A stretch of DNA of 8,177 nucleotides from an uncultured Ruaniaceae bacterium (GCA_938004115.1 CALKWS010000030.1:1-8177); one strand, 5' to 3'. Shown: positions 1 through 7,610, counted from the first letter of the stretch. A program made the numbers and translations. Notes: generated by a model not told the origin, from the sequence alone.

Positions 1-502
1 TCTCGGGACTGATCGGGTCGGGGTCACCGCCACCGACGCGTTCCGCGGTCCAAGTGAAGTTCAATCCGCCGCAGGTCCCAGAAGGTGAGAAACCCGCGCG
101 CCCGGTCCCGCTCGCACTCCCGTCGGCGTTCACGGTGCCTGTCAGTTCGTAGTAGGACTGCACGTCACCGCTGCCGAACTCCCACTCCACCTCGAACGAC
201 ACGCCCGCTTGGACCGGCGTCGCCGGCATGCCGGCCCATTGCACGGGCCACGTGAAAAACCCGTCGGAGCAGTAGCTCTCGGTGTCGAAGTTGCTCATCA
301 TGCCGTTGGCGTCGATCTCGAACGAGACGGTCGCGCCGGTGTAGGCCGTACTGCTCCCCTCGTACGTACCGGCTTGCGGCGGTGCGGCATGAGCGAGGGT
401 CGGCACGAGCAGACTGCCGACGAGGGCGGCGGCGGCGGCAACGGCCCCCAGCACCGGGGCCCTCCTGGGCCGCGAGCGCGAGCGTTCGGTCTTGGTCCTC
501 AA
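1..502 (-). CDS. Secreted protein of unknown function, C-terminus cut by window edge
   Basis: I do not recognise a family. The visible 167 residues begin at a TTG codon (500-502), chosen because GAAGGAG lies 6 nt upstream and a classical signal peptide follows. That peptide has a basic N-region with many Arg and Lys (residues 2-14), an Ala/Leu/Val-rich core (about 17-36) and an AHA|A-type cleavage site near residue 39. The mature part is rich in Gly, Ser, Thr and aromatic residues in alternating, beta-strand-like patterns (for example FEIDANGMM, FEVEWEFG). It has two cysteines, Cys78 and Cys144, that could form a disulfide after export. After about residue 156 the sequence turns into GGGDPDP, which looks like a linker to another domain or to a wall/membrane anchor beyond the edge. 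The gene starts 110 nt downstream of the LAL regulator on the same strand, so co-transcription or control by it is possible but unproven. An in-frame GTG at 526 is a less likely start because it lacks this ribosome binding site. Confidence 0.8.
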   Translation of the reverse strand, partial: MRTKTERSRSRPRRAPVLGAVAAAAALVGSLLVPTLAHAAPPQAGTYEGSSTAYTGATVSFEIDANGMMSNFDTESYCSDGFFTWPVQWAGMPATPVQAGVSFEVEWEFGSGDVQSYYELTGTVNADGSASGTGRAGFSPSGTCGGLNFTWTAERVGGGDPDPISPE

Positions 503-507
503 AGAGG

Positions 508-515
508 TCTCCTTC
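508..515 (-). promoter_or_regulatory. Ribosome binding site deciding a TTG start
   Basis: On the minus strand this reads GAAGGAGA, a near-perfect Shine-Dalgarno sequence. The AAGGAG core (509-514) ends 6 nt before the TTG at 502. It is the main reason to accept a TTG start, together with the signal peptide that begins directly after it. Confidence 0.7.
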
Positions 516-612
516 AGGTTGAGCACGCGATTGCATCGGAGGCGTAAGCCACCCGAGCTGATGCTCCACCAGACCGCCCGCGTCCCAGGGCGATGCGACC
601 CTAGGATTGTTA

Positions 613-3216
613 CTAGGTTTTCCTCGCAGGCTCTCCAGCGCCCCTGGCCATGAGGCGCGCGATCTCCTCGCGGCTGTTCAGACCCAACTTCTTCAGCACA
701 TTGCGGATGTGATACTCCGGCGTGCGGGGGCTGACCACGAGGCGAGCGGCGATCTCCCGGTTCGTCAACCCTTCGGCCACGAGTTCAGCGATTTCCCGTT
801 CACGTTTCGTCAGGGAGGTGAGCGCCTCCGACCGCTGGGTGAGCGCCGCATCGGCACGGGCGATCCCGGCCAGTGCGCGGCCGAGTTGCAGGCGCATTCC
901 CAACCGTTGGAACGTGTCTGCGGCCGTCCGGAGCAGGTTGCCCGCTTTCAGCGGCTCTCCGCTGCGCAGCAGGATTTCCGCGTGCGTGGTCAGCAGCATC
1001 GCCTTCTGGCCGCGGGAGTCCTGGCCCTCGGCTATCCGGATGCCTTCGGCGATGAGGTAGCGGGCGGTGTCCACGTCCCCCATCGCGGCAGCGGCCGTCG
1101 CGGCGTCGGCGTGCCGCAGGGCTGCCATCACGTCGAGCGGTTCACCCAGGAGTTCGGGGCAGGAGACCGGGTTGCCGAGCACCGCCGAGACGCGGGTGCG
1201 CGTCGTCAGGACGGCGCGTCGCCACCAGCCGAACCGCGGCAGCGGTGCCTCGTTCAACCGGTCCAGCCGCTCCCTGAGCAGATCCAGGTCGGAGCGACCC
1301 TGGGCGGCGATCATCAACCCGGCCAGGGCCATGCTGATCAGATCGGGTGCGCCGAAGCGGCGGGCGTCCTCGACGGCTTGCTCCCCGGCGGCTTCGGCGT
1401 CGTCGAGCAAACCCACGGAGGCCAGGCAGAAGCACAGCGCCGTGCCCAGGTTCGGCAGCACGTCGGCCTGCCCGTGCCGATGGGCCAATGTCATGCCGCG
1501 TTGAGCGATATGCGCGCCGGTTTCATACTCATCGAGCAGGTAGGCGGCCCAGGCAGCGCAGGCGACGGCGTGCAGCACCGAGGCGATCTCGGTTCCGTCC
1601 GCCCTTCTCATCCATGCGGGCACCGGCAGGAAGGTGGTCCGCGCCTGCCGCACGCGCCCCTCTGCGAGCAGGTCCATGGTGCGGTAGATCGCCGCGACGA
1701 TCGTGTTCACCTCACCGGGCAGGGCCTCCAGGCGGGAGACGAACTTCTCCGGCGCCCTGCCGTCCAGGAGTGCGACGACGTCGATGTACTCCCGCAGCAG
1801 TTCGGCGTCGACGCTGTCAGCGGTGGCCGCCAGCAGGACGCGGGCGTCATCTGCCTGCCCGGCCATGCGAAGCGCGTTCGCCAACAGCACCCGCGCCTCG
1901 CCGGCGCACGGCTCATGCTCGACCAGCGCGCGCAACAACTCGATTGCCGCGTGCAGATCCCCGGTCAGGATCCTGGCCCGCGCCAGGAGCGTGGCGGACT
2001 CTTCGGTGTGCTGCCCATGGCGTAGACCGCCCAGCCACTCCAGCACGGCATCGGGCTCGGATCCGATCGCCACGCGGGCTGAGCGCACCAGGGTCTGCAC
2101 CTCCTCGGGGGTGAGGTCGGGTACCGCCCGGGCCAGGTGATCGGCCCTGTCGAACAGTTCGATCCCGGGCAGCCCGGCGACCCGGCGGTGCAGTTCCGCA
2201 CGTTGCCGCGACGGGATGTTCTGATACACGCTCAGCCGGACCACCGGGTGCAGGACCTCATGCCCGCTCTCGATGAGCAGACCCCGGCCGGCAAGATCCC
2301 TCATCCCGGTTTCGACGCCGTCGGCGTCCAGACCGGTCACGCGCATCACCGTGTCGGCGTCGGCCAAGGCGCCGAGCAGCGCGAGCGCTTCCAGGACGCG
2401 GCGGGCTGGAGTCGGGAGGGTGGCCATGTCGTCGGCGATCGCCGCACTGAGGATTTCTCCTTGATCGCCGGCACTCAGCCGCATCACCTGATCGAGCCGG
2501 TCTGCCTGGGGGTGGCGCCGGAACGCCGCCGCCGCGGTACGGGCGAACAGCGGGTTCCCCTGCGCGGCGGTGATCACGGCACAGCGTTGCCGGCGGGTGA
2601 CACCGGTGAGCAGTCGTTCCACCGCGTCGTCCGGCAATGCCTCCAGGACGATGTGCTCCACCGCCGCCCCACGGCTGCGCGCCAGGGTGAGCACGTTCAA
2701 CGGCGCCTGACCGGTGCGATGCACCAGCATGAGCGTCAAGGGGATCGGGGCAGGCGTCTGGATGAACGCGGTGAGGAACGCGATCGAGGCGGGATCCAGC
2801 CACTGGGCGTCGTCCACGGCGACCACGACGGGACCACCGTGACCGCTCAGGTTTTCTGCGCACCTCGCCCCCAGCACCGCAGGCGTGGCGGCATCCAGCA
2901 GGTTCTCGATCCGGTCGGTGAGGATCTGCTCCACCATCACCCGATGGGCGGCCAGCGGCGCCTCAGAGTGCAACCGGTCCCCGTGTGCCAGGTACACCCG
3001 CGAACTCGGCGCGCCGACCGCTGTCTCCGGGTGCTTGTGCACGTGGCTGAGGACGCTGGCCAGCAACGCGCTCTTGCCGATACCCAACGGGCCCTCGATC
3101 TGCATGACCCGCACCTGCCCGGCCGGCAAGGGCGCGGCCAGTAATCCGAGGATCTGTCGTACTTCGTTCTCGCGCCCTACGAGCACGTCACTTCCGCCTT
3201 CCATCACCCCCGCCAT
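613..3216 (-). CDS. LAL-type LuxR family transcriptional regulator with N-terminal ATPase domain
   Basis: A large cytoplasmic ATP-dependent transcription activator (867 aa, usual size for LAL/MalT-like regulators). The N-terminus holds an AAA/STAND-type ATPase: VLVGRENEV (11-19), Walker A GPLGIGKS (42-49) and Walker B VVVAVDD followed by AQWLD (130-141). The long middle (about 300-790) is Ala/Leu-rich helical sequence of the TPR-like kind that usually senses a ligand or protein partner. The C-terminus is a LuxR/GerE DNA-binding domain (about 802-858) with LTKREREIAELVAEG, the NREIA turn and a recognition helix SPRTPEYHIRNVLKKLGL. Pro833 stands where most relatives have Val. The start is the ATG at 3214-3216; a second ATG four codons later is possible, and neither has a strong ribosome binding site. 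The gap upstream separates it from the ligase, and a secreted protein lies downstream. Family and fold are secure; the inducer and targets cannot be read from the sequence. Confidence 0.95.
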   Translation of the reverse strand: MAGVMEGGSDVLVGRENEVRQILGLLAAPLPAGQVRVMQIEGPLGIGKSALLASVLSHVHKHPETAVGAPSSRVYLAHGDRLHSEAPLAAHRVMVEQILTDRIENLLDAATPAVLGARCAENLSGHGGPVVVAVDDAQWLDPASIAFLTAFIQTPAPIPLTLMLVHRTGQAPLNVLTLARSRGAAVEHIVLEALPDDAVERLLTGVTRRQRCAVITAAQGNPLFARTAAAAFRRHPQADRLDQVMRLSAGDQGEILSAAIADDMATLPTPARRVLEALALLGALADADTVMRVTGLDADGVETGMRDLAGRGLLIESGHEVLHPVVRLSVYQNIPSRQRAELHRRVAGLPGIELFDRADHLARAVPDLTPEEVQTLVRSARVAIGSEPDAVLEWLGGLRHGQHTEESATLLARARILTGDLHAAIELLRALVEHEPCAGEARVLLANALRMAGQADDARVLLAATADSVDAELLREYIDVVALLDGRAPEKFVSRLEALPGEVNTIVAAIYRTMDLLAEGRVRQARTTFLPVPAWMRRADGTEIASVLHAVACAAWAAYLLDEYETGAHIAQRGMTLAHRHGQADVLPNLGTALCFCLASVGLLDDAEAAGEQAVEDARRFGAPDLISMALAGLMIAAQGRSDLDLLRERLDRLNEAPLPRFGWWRRAVLTTRTRVSAVLGNPVSCPELLGEPLDVMAALRHADAATAAAAMGDVDTARYLIAEGIRIAEGQDSRGQKAMLLTTHAEILLRSGEPLKAGNLLRTAADTFQRLGMRLQLGRALAGIARADAALTQRSEALTSLTKREREIAELVAEGLTNREIAARLVVSPRTPEYHIRNVLKKLGLNSREEIARLMARGAGEPARKT

Positions 3217-3257
3217 GGACGGCGCGAGTTTCGGACCATCCCACTAAGTTCGGTGTG

Positions 3258-3263
3258 ATCCTA
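3258..3263 (-). promoter_or_regulatory. Possible -10 promoter element for the LAL regulator
   Basis: The minus strand reads TAGGAT, a good match to the actinobacterial vegetative -10 pattern TANNNT, 41 nt upstream of the regulator's ATG in the 147-nt gap after the ligase. About 17 nt further upstream is only GCGTCA, a weak -35. This is inferred from position and one hexamer only. Confidence 0.3.
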
Positions 3264-3363
3264 CGGTGCGCTGCGCCCGATGACGCCGCTGCGGATCCTG
3301 ACTACCCCTGCCTCAAGACCCCTGGTGGACCACGGCGAGAGGGGGAAACCTGCGCAGCGCCCC

Positions 3364-4908
3364 TCATGGTCCTCCCTCAGGTGCGCTTGACTGGAGATGC
3401 GCCAGAACCGCGTCGATGGTGTCCGCCTCGCTCGCCGGTTTGTCCTCGCGGTAACGCAGTACACGGGCGAAACGAAGCGCGACGCCGCCGGGGTAGCGGG
3501 GCGAGCGCTGGACGCCGTCGAAGGCGATCTCCACCACCTGCTCGGGCCGCACATGCACCACGTGCCCCTCGCGGTGGGTCTCCAACTCGAGGAAACGGCG
3601 GGTCTGCCACTGCAGGATCTCGTCGGTCATCCCCTTGAAGGTCTTGCCGAGCATCACGAACCCGTCGCCGTCGCGCGCGCCGAGGTGGATGTTGGACAGC
3701 CAACCCTGGCGCCGGCCACTGCCCCACTCCACGGCGAGCACCACAAGATCCAACGTATGCCGCGGCTTGACCTTCACCCAGGCCGCCCCGCGGCGTCCGG
3801 CGTCGTAGGGAGCGGTGAGGTCCTTGAGCACCAGGCCCTCATGCCCGAGGGCGACGACGTCACGGAAGAAGGCGTCGAGTTCCGCGGCGTCCCCGGTCAC
3901 CCGGCGCGGGACGAGCGCCCCGGCGGGCACCACCTCCTCGAGTGCGGCGAGCCGCTCGGACGCCGGGGCGGTGATGAGGGTGGTGCCGTCGCGGTGCAGG
4001 AGGTCGAAGAAGTAGACGGTCAGCGGGGTCGCGCCCCTGCCGCCCTCGTGGCTGCCGGTGCGCGCCGCCGTGTCCTGGAAGGGCCGCGGGCGGCCGGCGG
4101 GGTCCAGGGCGATGGCCTCGCCATCGAGGATCAGATGCTCGGCGGGAAGGGCGCGCACCACCTCGACGATCTCCGGGACCCGCTCGGTGATGTCGTCCAG
4201 GGAGCGGGTGAACACGGCGACCTCGCCGCCGGAGCGGTGCACCTGGACCCGGATGCCGTCGACCTTGCAGTCCGCGGCGACGGCGTCGTTGGTGCTGCCG
4301 CGGAGTTTCTCCAGCGCTGTGGGCAGGTCCGGCGCCGCGGAGGCGAGCATGGGTCGCACCGGCCGCAGCACCGTGGGGCGGAACTGTTCCAGCGCGGTGA
4401 CGCCGCCGGTGAGCGCGGCCCGGGCCACCGGACCGGTCAAGGCGCTGAACATGGCCGCGCGCCGGACCGCGGTGACGGGTACGTCGGTGGCGGCGGCGAT
4501 GGCCTCCAGCAGCAGGGAGTCGAGCGCGCCTTGGCGGACCTCGCCGAGGATGAGCCCGCGCAGGAATTTCTGTTCGCGCTCGGTGAGCCCGGCGAAGAGT
4601 GCGGCTACCGCCCGCGTGCGGTCCGCCTGTGAGCCGGTGCCCGCGAGCGCCGAGATCTCCTCCAGGCGTTCATCGACGTCCAGCGGGGAGAGCGACGGCG
4701 ACCGGGCCGGCGTGGGCAGGGTTGCCAGTGTTCGCCAGCCGACTCCGGTGCGGCGCTGGCGCACCCGTCCGGAGAGGTAGGTGGCCACGACCTCGATCTC
4801 CTCCGGCTCGGCCTCCCGGAGGGCGGCGGCCAGCAGCGCCCGCTTCTCCAACCGCGCGCGGGTCGCGGCGACGGCGGTGGAGACCTCAGCGATCCGGGCG
4901 AAGAGCAC
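3364..4908 (-). CDS. ligB: ATP-dependent DNA ligase, LigB type
   Basis: Seals nicks in duplex DNA using ATP through a ligase-adenylate intermediate; in actinobacteria LigB is an accessory repair enzyme beside the essential NAD-dependent LigA. From the GTG at 4906-4908 the product is 514 aa, close to the roughly 510 aa of mycobacterial LigB. The opening VLFARIAEVSTAVAATRARL fits the start of that family as I remember it. An N-terminal helical DNA-binding domain covers about 1-185. The nucleotidyltransferase core follows: motif I KVDGIR with catalytic Lys215, motif III FTRSLDD (233-239), motif IIIa DGEAIALD (262-269), FFDLL (300-304), motif IV EGLVLK (357-362) and motif V WVKVKP (377-382). The OB-fold domain runs to the end and includes LSNIHLGARD, MLGKTFKGMTDE and RYPGGVALRFARV. 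All catalytic motifs are present, so the enzyme should be active. It lies 106 nt after fhs on the same strand. No Ku or LigD gene is visible. An in-frame ATG at 4978-4980 would give 538 aa with a non-conserved extension. Confidence 0.93.
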   Translation of the reverse strand: MLFARIAEVSTAVAATRARLEKRALLAAALREAEPEEIEVVATYLSGRVRQRRTGVGWRTLATLPTPARSPSLSPLDVDERLEEISALAGTGSQADRTRAVAALFAGLTEREQKFLRGLILGEVRQGALDSLLLEAIAAATDVPVTAVRRAAMFSALTGPVARAALTGGVTALEQFRPTVLRPVRPMLASAAPDLPTALEKLRGSTNDAVAADCKVDGIRVQVHRSGGEVAVFTRSLDDITERVPEIVEVVRALPAEHLILDGEAIALDPAGRPRPFQDTAARTGSHEGGRGATPLTVYFFDLLHRDGTTLITAPASERLAALEEVVPAGALVPRRVTGDAAELDAFFRDVVALGHEGLVLKDLTAPYDAGRRGAAWVKVKPRHTLDLVVLAVEWGSGRRQGWLSNIHLGARDGDGFVMLGKTFKGMTDEILQWQTRRFLELETHREGHVVHVRPEQVVEIAFDGVQRSPRYPGGVALRFARVLRYREDKPASEADTIDAVLAHLQSSAPEGGP

Positions 4909-4915
4909 AGCGCCG

Positions 4916-4921
4916 ATTCTG
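4916..4921 (-). promoter_or_regulatory. Possible -10 element for a leaderless ligB transcript
   Basis: The minus strand reads CAGAAT, 7 nt before the proposed GTG start of ligB. That start lacks a good Shine-Dalgarno sequence: the nearest purine stretch, GGAGCAGGACGG, is too far upstream. Leaderless mRNAs beginning at the start codon are common in actinobacteria and have a -10 element at about this spacing. No clear -35 is visible, so this is weak. Confidence 0.2.
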
Positions 4922-5014
4922 GCACCGTCCTGCTCCAGGCGCGCGGTGCGCGGCGTAGGGTGCAGCGGCGCGCGCTGCATCGCTGGCTCGCTGCGCGGGA
5001 GGCGCGCGCCCAGG

Positions 5015-6733
5015 TCAGTACAGACCGACGGTGCGCCCCTCCTCGTCGATGTCGATGTGGTGGGCCGCCGGGTCCGCGCCGAGTCCGGGCATCGTCTGCA
5101 TCTGCCCGCAGATCGGATAGATGAATCCGGCACCCACGGAGGCCCGGACCTCGCGGACGGGCAGCCGCCAGCCCGTCGGCGCCCCGCGCAGCGCGGGATC
5201 GGAGGACAGCGACAGGTGGGTCTTGGCCATGCACACCGGCAGCGACACCCACCCGCAGCGCTCGTACCGGTCCAGGGAGCGGGCGGCGTCCGGGGAGTAG
5301 TCGACGCCGTCGGCGCCGTAGACGCGGGTGGCGATGGTCTCGATCTTCTCCCGCAGCCCGGCGCCGTCCGGGTAGAGGTAGCAGAACTCGCTGGGTTCCT
5401 CGGCGGCCTCGGCGACCGCTTCGGCCAGGTCCACCGCACCGGCACCACCGTCCTCGAAGTGCGTCGTGACCGCGCACCGCACCCCTTCGACGGCCGCGAC
5501 CTCGCGGATGGCGGCATGCTCCGAGGGGTGGTCCCCGGCGAAGGCGTTGATCGCCACCACCGGGGTCACCCCGTGCAGCCGGATGTTGGCGATCTGCCGG
5601 CGCAGGTTGGCCGCGCCGGCATGCACGTCGTCGGGATTCTCCAGCAGTAGTTCGGGGGGCAGCGGGCGGCCGGCCACCACGTGGTGCCGCCCGGAGTGCA
5701 CCTTGAGCGCGCGCACCGTGGCGACGACCACGCCGACGTCCGGGGTGAGCCCGGAAACCCGGCACTTGATGTTGAAGAACCGTTCGGCGCCCATGTCGGC
5801 ACCGAACCCGGCCTCGGTGACCAGGAAGTCCCCCGAGCGGATCCCGATGAGGTCGGCGACCACCGAGGACGCACCGGTGGCGATGTTCCCGAACGGGCCG
5901 CAGTGCACCAGCGCCGGGGTGTTCTCCAGCGTCTGCAGCAGGTTGGGCTTGAGCGCCTCGCGGAGCAGGACCGTCATCGCGCCCGCCGCCCTGAGTTGCT
6001 CGGCCGTCACCGGTTCCGCCGAGGTGCGGGTGAACCCGACGACGATGCGCCCGAGGCGGGTGCGCAGGTCCTGCAGGGAGGTGGACAGCGCCAGGGCGGC
6101 CATCACCTCCGAGGCCGCGGTGATGTCGAACCCGGTCTGCCGCGGCAGGCCGTCGGCGGGTGGACCGAGCCCGGTGACGATGTGGCGCAGCGCTCGGTCG
6201 TTGACGTCCAGCACCCGCCGCCAGGAGATCGCCTCGGGGTCGAGATCGAGGTCGTTGCTGCGGAACAGGTGGTTGTCGACCATCGCGGCGAGCTGGTTGT
6301 GGGCGGCGGCCACCGCGTGCAGGTCCCCGGTGAGGTGCAGGTTGAGGCGCTCCATCGGGACCACCTGGCTGTACCCGCCACCGGCGGCGCCGCCCTTGAT
6401 CCCGAGCGTCGGCCCCATCGAGGCCTGGCGGATCGCGATGGTCGCGCTCCGGCCGGTACGCGACAGGCCCTGCCCCAGGCCCACGGTGGTGGTCGTCTTG
6501 CCCTCGCCCAGCGGCGTGGGAGTGATGGCGCTGACCACGACGTACTTCGCCCGCGGACGGTCGCTGAGCTCGTCGATGGCGGCGAGGTCGATCTTGGCCA
6601 CGCCGCGCCCATAGGGCTCCAGCAGGTGGCTGCCCAGGCCCATCCCGGCGGCGATCTCCTCGATCGGCGCGAGCGCGGCGCGGCGGGAGATCTCCAGGCT
6701 GTGCGGTGGCGAGGTCGTGGTACGTGCCGTCAT
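5015..6733 (-). CDS. fhs: Formate-tetrahydrofolate ligase (10-formyl-THF synthetase)
   Basis: Catalyses formate + THF + ATP <-> 10-formyl-THF + ADP + Pi in the cytoplasm. In demethylation pathways it is thought to run towards formate, saving ATP. The product is 572 aa, slightly longer than the usual 555-560 aa because of a short N-terminal tail. The family is unmistakable: PIEEIAAGMGL (23-33), P-loop-like TPLGEGKT (73-80), the signature GIKGGAAGGGYSQVVPM (111-127), GPFGNIATG (279-287), the second signature EAGFGADMGAERFFNIKCR (307-325), VATVRALK (337-344), CMAKTHLSLS (501-510) and the C-terminal TMPGL...IDIDEEGRTVGLY. VHSGR after RALK differs from the usual HGG. The start is the ATG at 6731-6733, with GGAG 8 nt upstream inside the end of metF. 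That ATG overlaps the metF stop as ATGA, which implies translational coupling. Its place after a GcvT-like gene and metF indicates service in the same C1 route. Confidence 0.97.
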   Translation of the reverse strand: MTARTTTSPPHSLEISRRAALAPIEEIAAGMGLGSHLLEPYGRGVAKIDLAAIDELSDRPRAKYVVVSAITPTPLGEGKTTTTVGLGQGLSRTGRSATIAIRQASMGPTLGIKGGAAGGGYSQVVPMERLNLHLTGDLHAVAAAHNQLAAMVDNHLFRSNDLDLDPEAISWRRVLDVNDRALRHIVTGLGPPADGLPRQTGFDITAASEVMAALALSTSLQDLRTRLGRIVVGFTRTSAEPVTAEQLRAAGAMTVLLREALKPNLLQTLENTPALVHCGPFGNIATGASSVVADLIGIRSGDFLVTEAGFGADMGAERFFNIKCRVSGLTPDVGVVVATVRALKVHSGRHHVVAGRPLPPELLLENPDDVHAGAANLRRQIANIRLHGVTPVVAINAFAGDHPSEHAAIREVAAVEGVRCAVTTHFEDGGAGAVDLAEAVAEAAEEPSEFCYLYPDGAGLREKIETIATRVYGADGVDYSPDAARSLDRYERCGWVSLPVCMAKTHLSLSSDPALRGAPTGWRLPVREVRASVGAGFIYPICGQMQTMPGLGADPAAHHIDIDEEGRTVGLY

Positions 6734-7608
6734 CTCGTCATCTCCGTGGTGCTCGGTGCCTGCTCGGAGCCGAGTCCCTGCCACCACCGGACGGTGTCCG
6801 CCACGGCGTTGAAGGTGTAGACGTGCAGCCCGTCCAGGCCGTAGGCGGGGTCGGCGAACGCCGGGGCCAGACCCTGCAGCAGTTTCTCGGGCCGCCAGGC
6901 ACCTGGCAGCGCAAGGTGCCGCAGTCCGCCACGGTGGTGGCTCAGCACCCGCAGTGATGGGCCGATGCCCAGCCGGGTGCCGATCCGCAGCAGGCGTGCG
7001 GTGGAGACGGGTCCGGCGACCCCGACGCGGATCGGCAACTGGACGCCGCGCCGGCGCACCCGCCGGACCCAGTTCAGGATCACCCGGCTGTCGAAGCACA
7101 TCTGGCTGACGATGTAGGAGGCGTAGAACTGCTTGTCTGCCATCGCCCGCACGGTCACGTTGTCCGGGATCTCCGGATGGGACTCGGGGTAGCCGGCGAT
7201 GCCGACGGTGAACTCGTGCCCGATGCGCTCCATCGCCTGGAGCAGATCCAGTGCGCCGGTGAAGTCACCGGCCGGCTCCTCCCGGTCCCCGGCGACGACG
7301 AAGACCTCCCGCACCCCGGCGGCGGTGAGGTCGCGCAGGATCGCCGCCAGGTCGGTCTCGTCGGCCACCATCCGGGCGGCGAGGTGCGGGACGGTGTGGA
7401 AGCCGCGCAGGGCGAGCCGGGTGGTGAGGTCCAGGGTGTCGGCCAACCCCCGCCGTGGTGAGGCGGTCACGGTCACGGTGGCCTGCGGCGGCACGTGCTC
7501 GGCAACCGCGTCCTCGGTCCCGGGCAGCGGGATGACCTCGAACCGGGGCTCCCGGGCCAGTCCGGCCACCGCGGATCGCACCCCGTGGGCGGCGGGGCGG
7601 GCGGGCAC
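6730..7608 (-). CDS. metF: MetF-type methylenetetrahydrofolate reductase, divergent class
   Basis: Interconverts 5-methyl-THF and 5,10-methylene-THF. Next to a demethylase-like gene it most likely oxidises methyl-THF instead of feeding methionine synthesis. The product is 292 aa, the usual single-domain bacterial size. Recognisable TIM-barrel features are FEVIPL with a likely catalytic Glu24, TVPHLAAR (72-79), the FVVAGD loop with Asp108, VGIAGYPESHPE (135-146), KQFYASYIVSQMCFD (159-173), and the late strands LPIRVGVAGPVS, GIGPSLRVL (214-222) and GLHVYTFN (260-267). It departs from the Escherichia coli type: FEFFPPR becomes FEVIPLPG and LRGD becomes VAGD. GIGPSLRVL resembles MetF proteins I associate with THF-dependent demethylation clusters. 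The start is the GTG at 7606-7608, 2 nt after the preceding gene's stop, with GGAAGGGG 7 nt upstream. The stop overlaps fhs by 4 bp. The family is firm; cofactor use and preferred direction are inferred. Confidence 0.88.
   Translation of the reverse strand: MPARPAAHGVRSAVAGLAREPRFEVIPLPGTEDAVAEHVPPQATVTVTASPRRGLADTLDLTTRLALRGFHTVPHLAARMVADETDLAAILRDLTAAGVREVFVVAGDREEPAGDFTGALDLLQAMERIGHEFTVGIAGYPESHPEIPDNVTVRAMADKQFYASYIVSQMCFDSRVILNWVRRVRRRGVQLPIRVGVAGPVSTARLLRIGTRLGIGPSLRVLSHHRGGLRHLALPGAWRPEKLLQGLAPAFADPAYGLDGLHVYTFNAVADTVRWWQGLGSEQAPSTTEMTR
6742..6745 (-). promoter_or_regulatory. Ribosome binding site for fhs within the end of metF
   Basis: The minus strand reads GGAG, 8 nt before the fhs ATG, inside the last codons of metF. 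With the ATGA stop/start overlap this arrangement favours re-initiation by ribosomes finishing metF. Confidence 0.55.
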
Positions 7609-7610
7609 CG

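Noticed and set aside
165..569. Minus-strand open frame of 134 codons overlapping the secreted protein
   Set aside because: It is Arg-rich and lacks a ribosome binding site. The overlapping frame starting at 502 has a strong Shine-Dalgarno sequence, a signal peptide and a balanced composition.
587..602. Small hairpin (AGGG...CCCT with an inner CG/CG pair) after the LAL regulator stop
   Set aside because: The stem is short and interrupted and no T-run follows, so it is not convincing as a terminator.
607..2025. Long plus-strand open frame (472 codons) antisense to the LAL regulator
   Set aside because: It mirrors the real gene. High-GC DNA with G/C third positions leaves antisense frames open; the translation is Arg/Gly/His/Gln-rich with no recognisable motif, while the minus strand encodes an intact regulator.
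2137..3144. Plus-strand open frame (335 codons) antisense to the ATPase domain of the regulator
   Set aside because: Same GC-driven artefact; low-complexity composition and no plausible start signal.
3329..3345. Palindromic stretch around GTGGACCAC between ligB and the regulator
   Set aside because: The loop would be too small for a good hairpin and there is no T-run; as an operator there is no second copy or other support.
3397..4632. Plus-strand open frame (411 codons) antisense to ligB
   Set aside because: The minus strand carries all ligase motifs across this stretch; the antisense product has no domain signature.
5681..6820. Plus-strand open frame (379 codons) antisense to fhs and the end of metF
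   Set aside because: It crosses the boundary of two well-identified minus-strand genes and its composition is that of a shadow frame.
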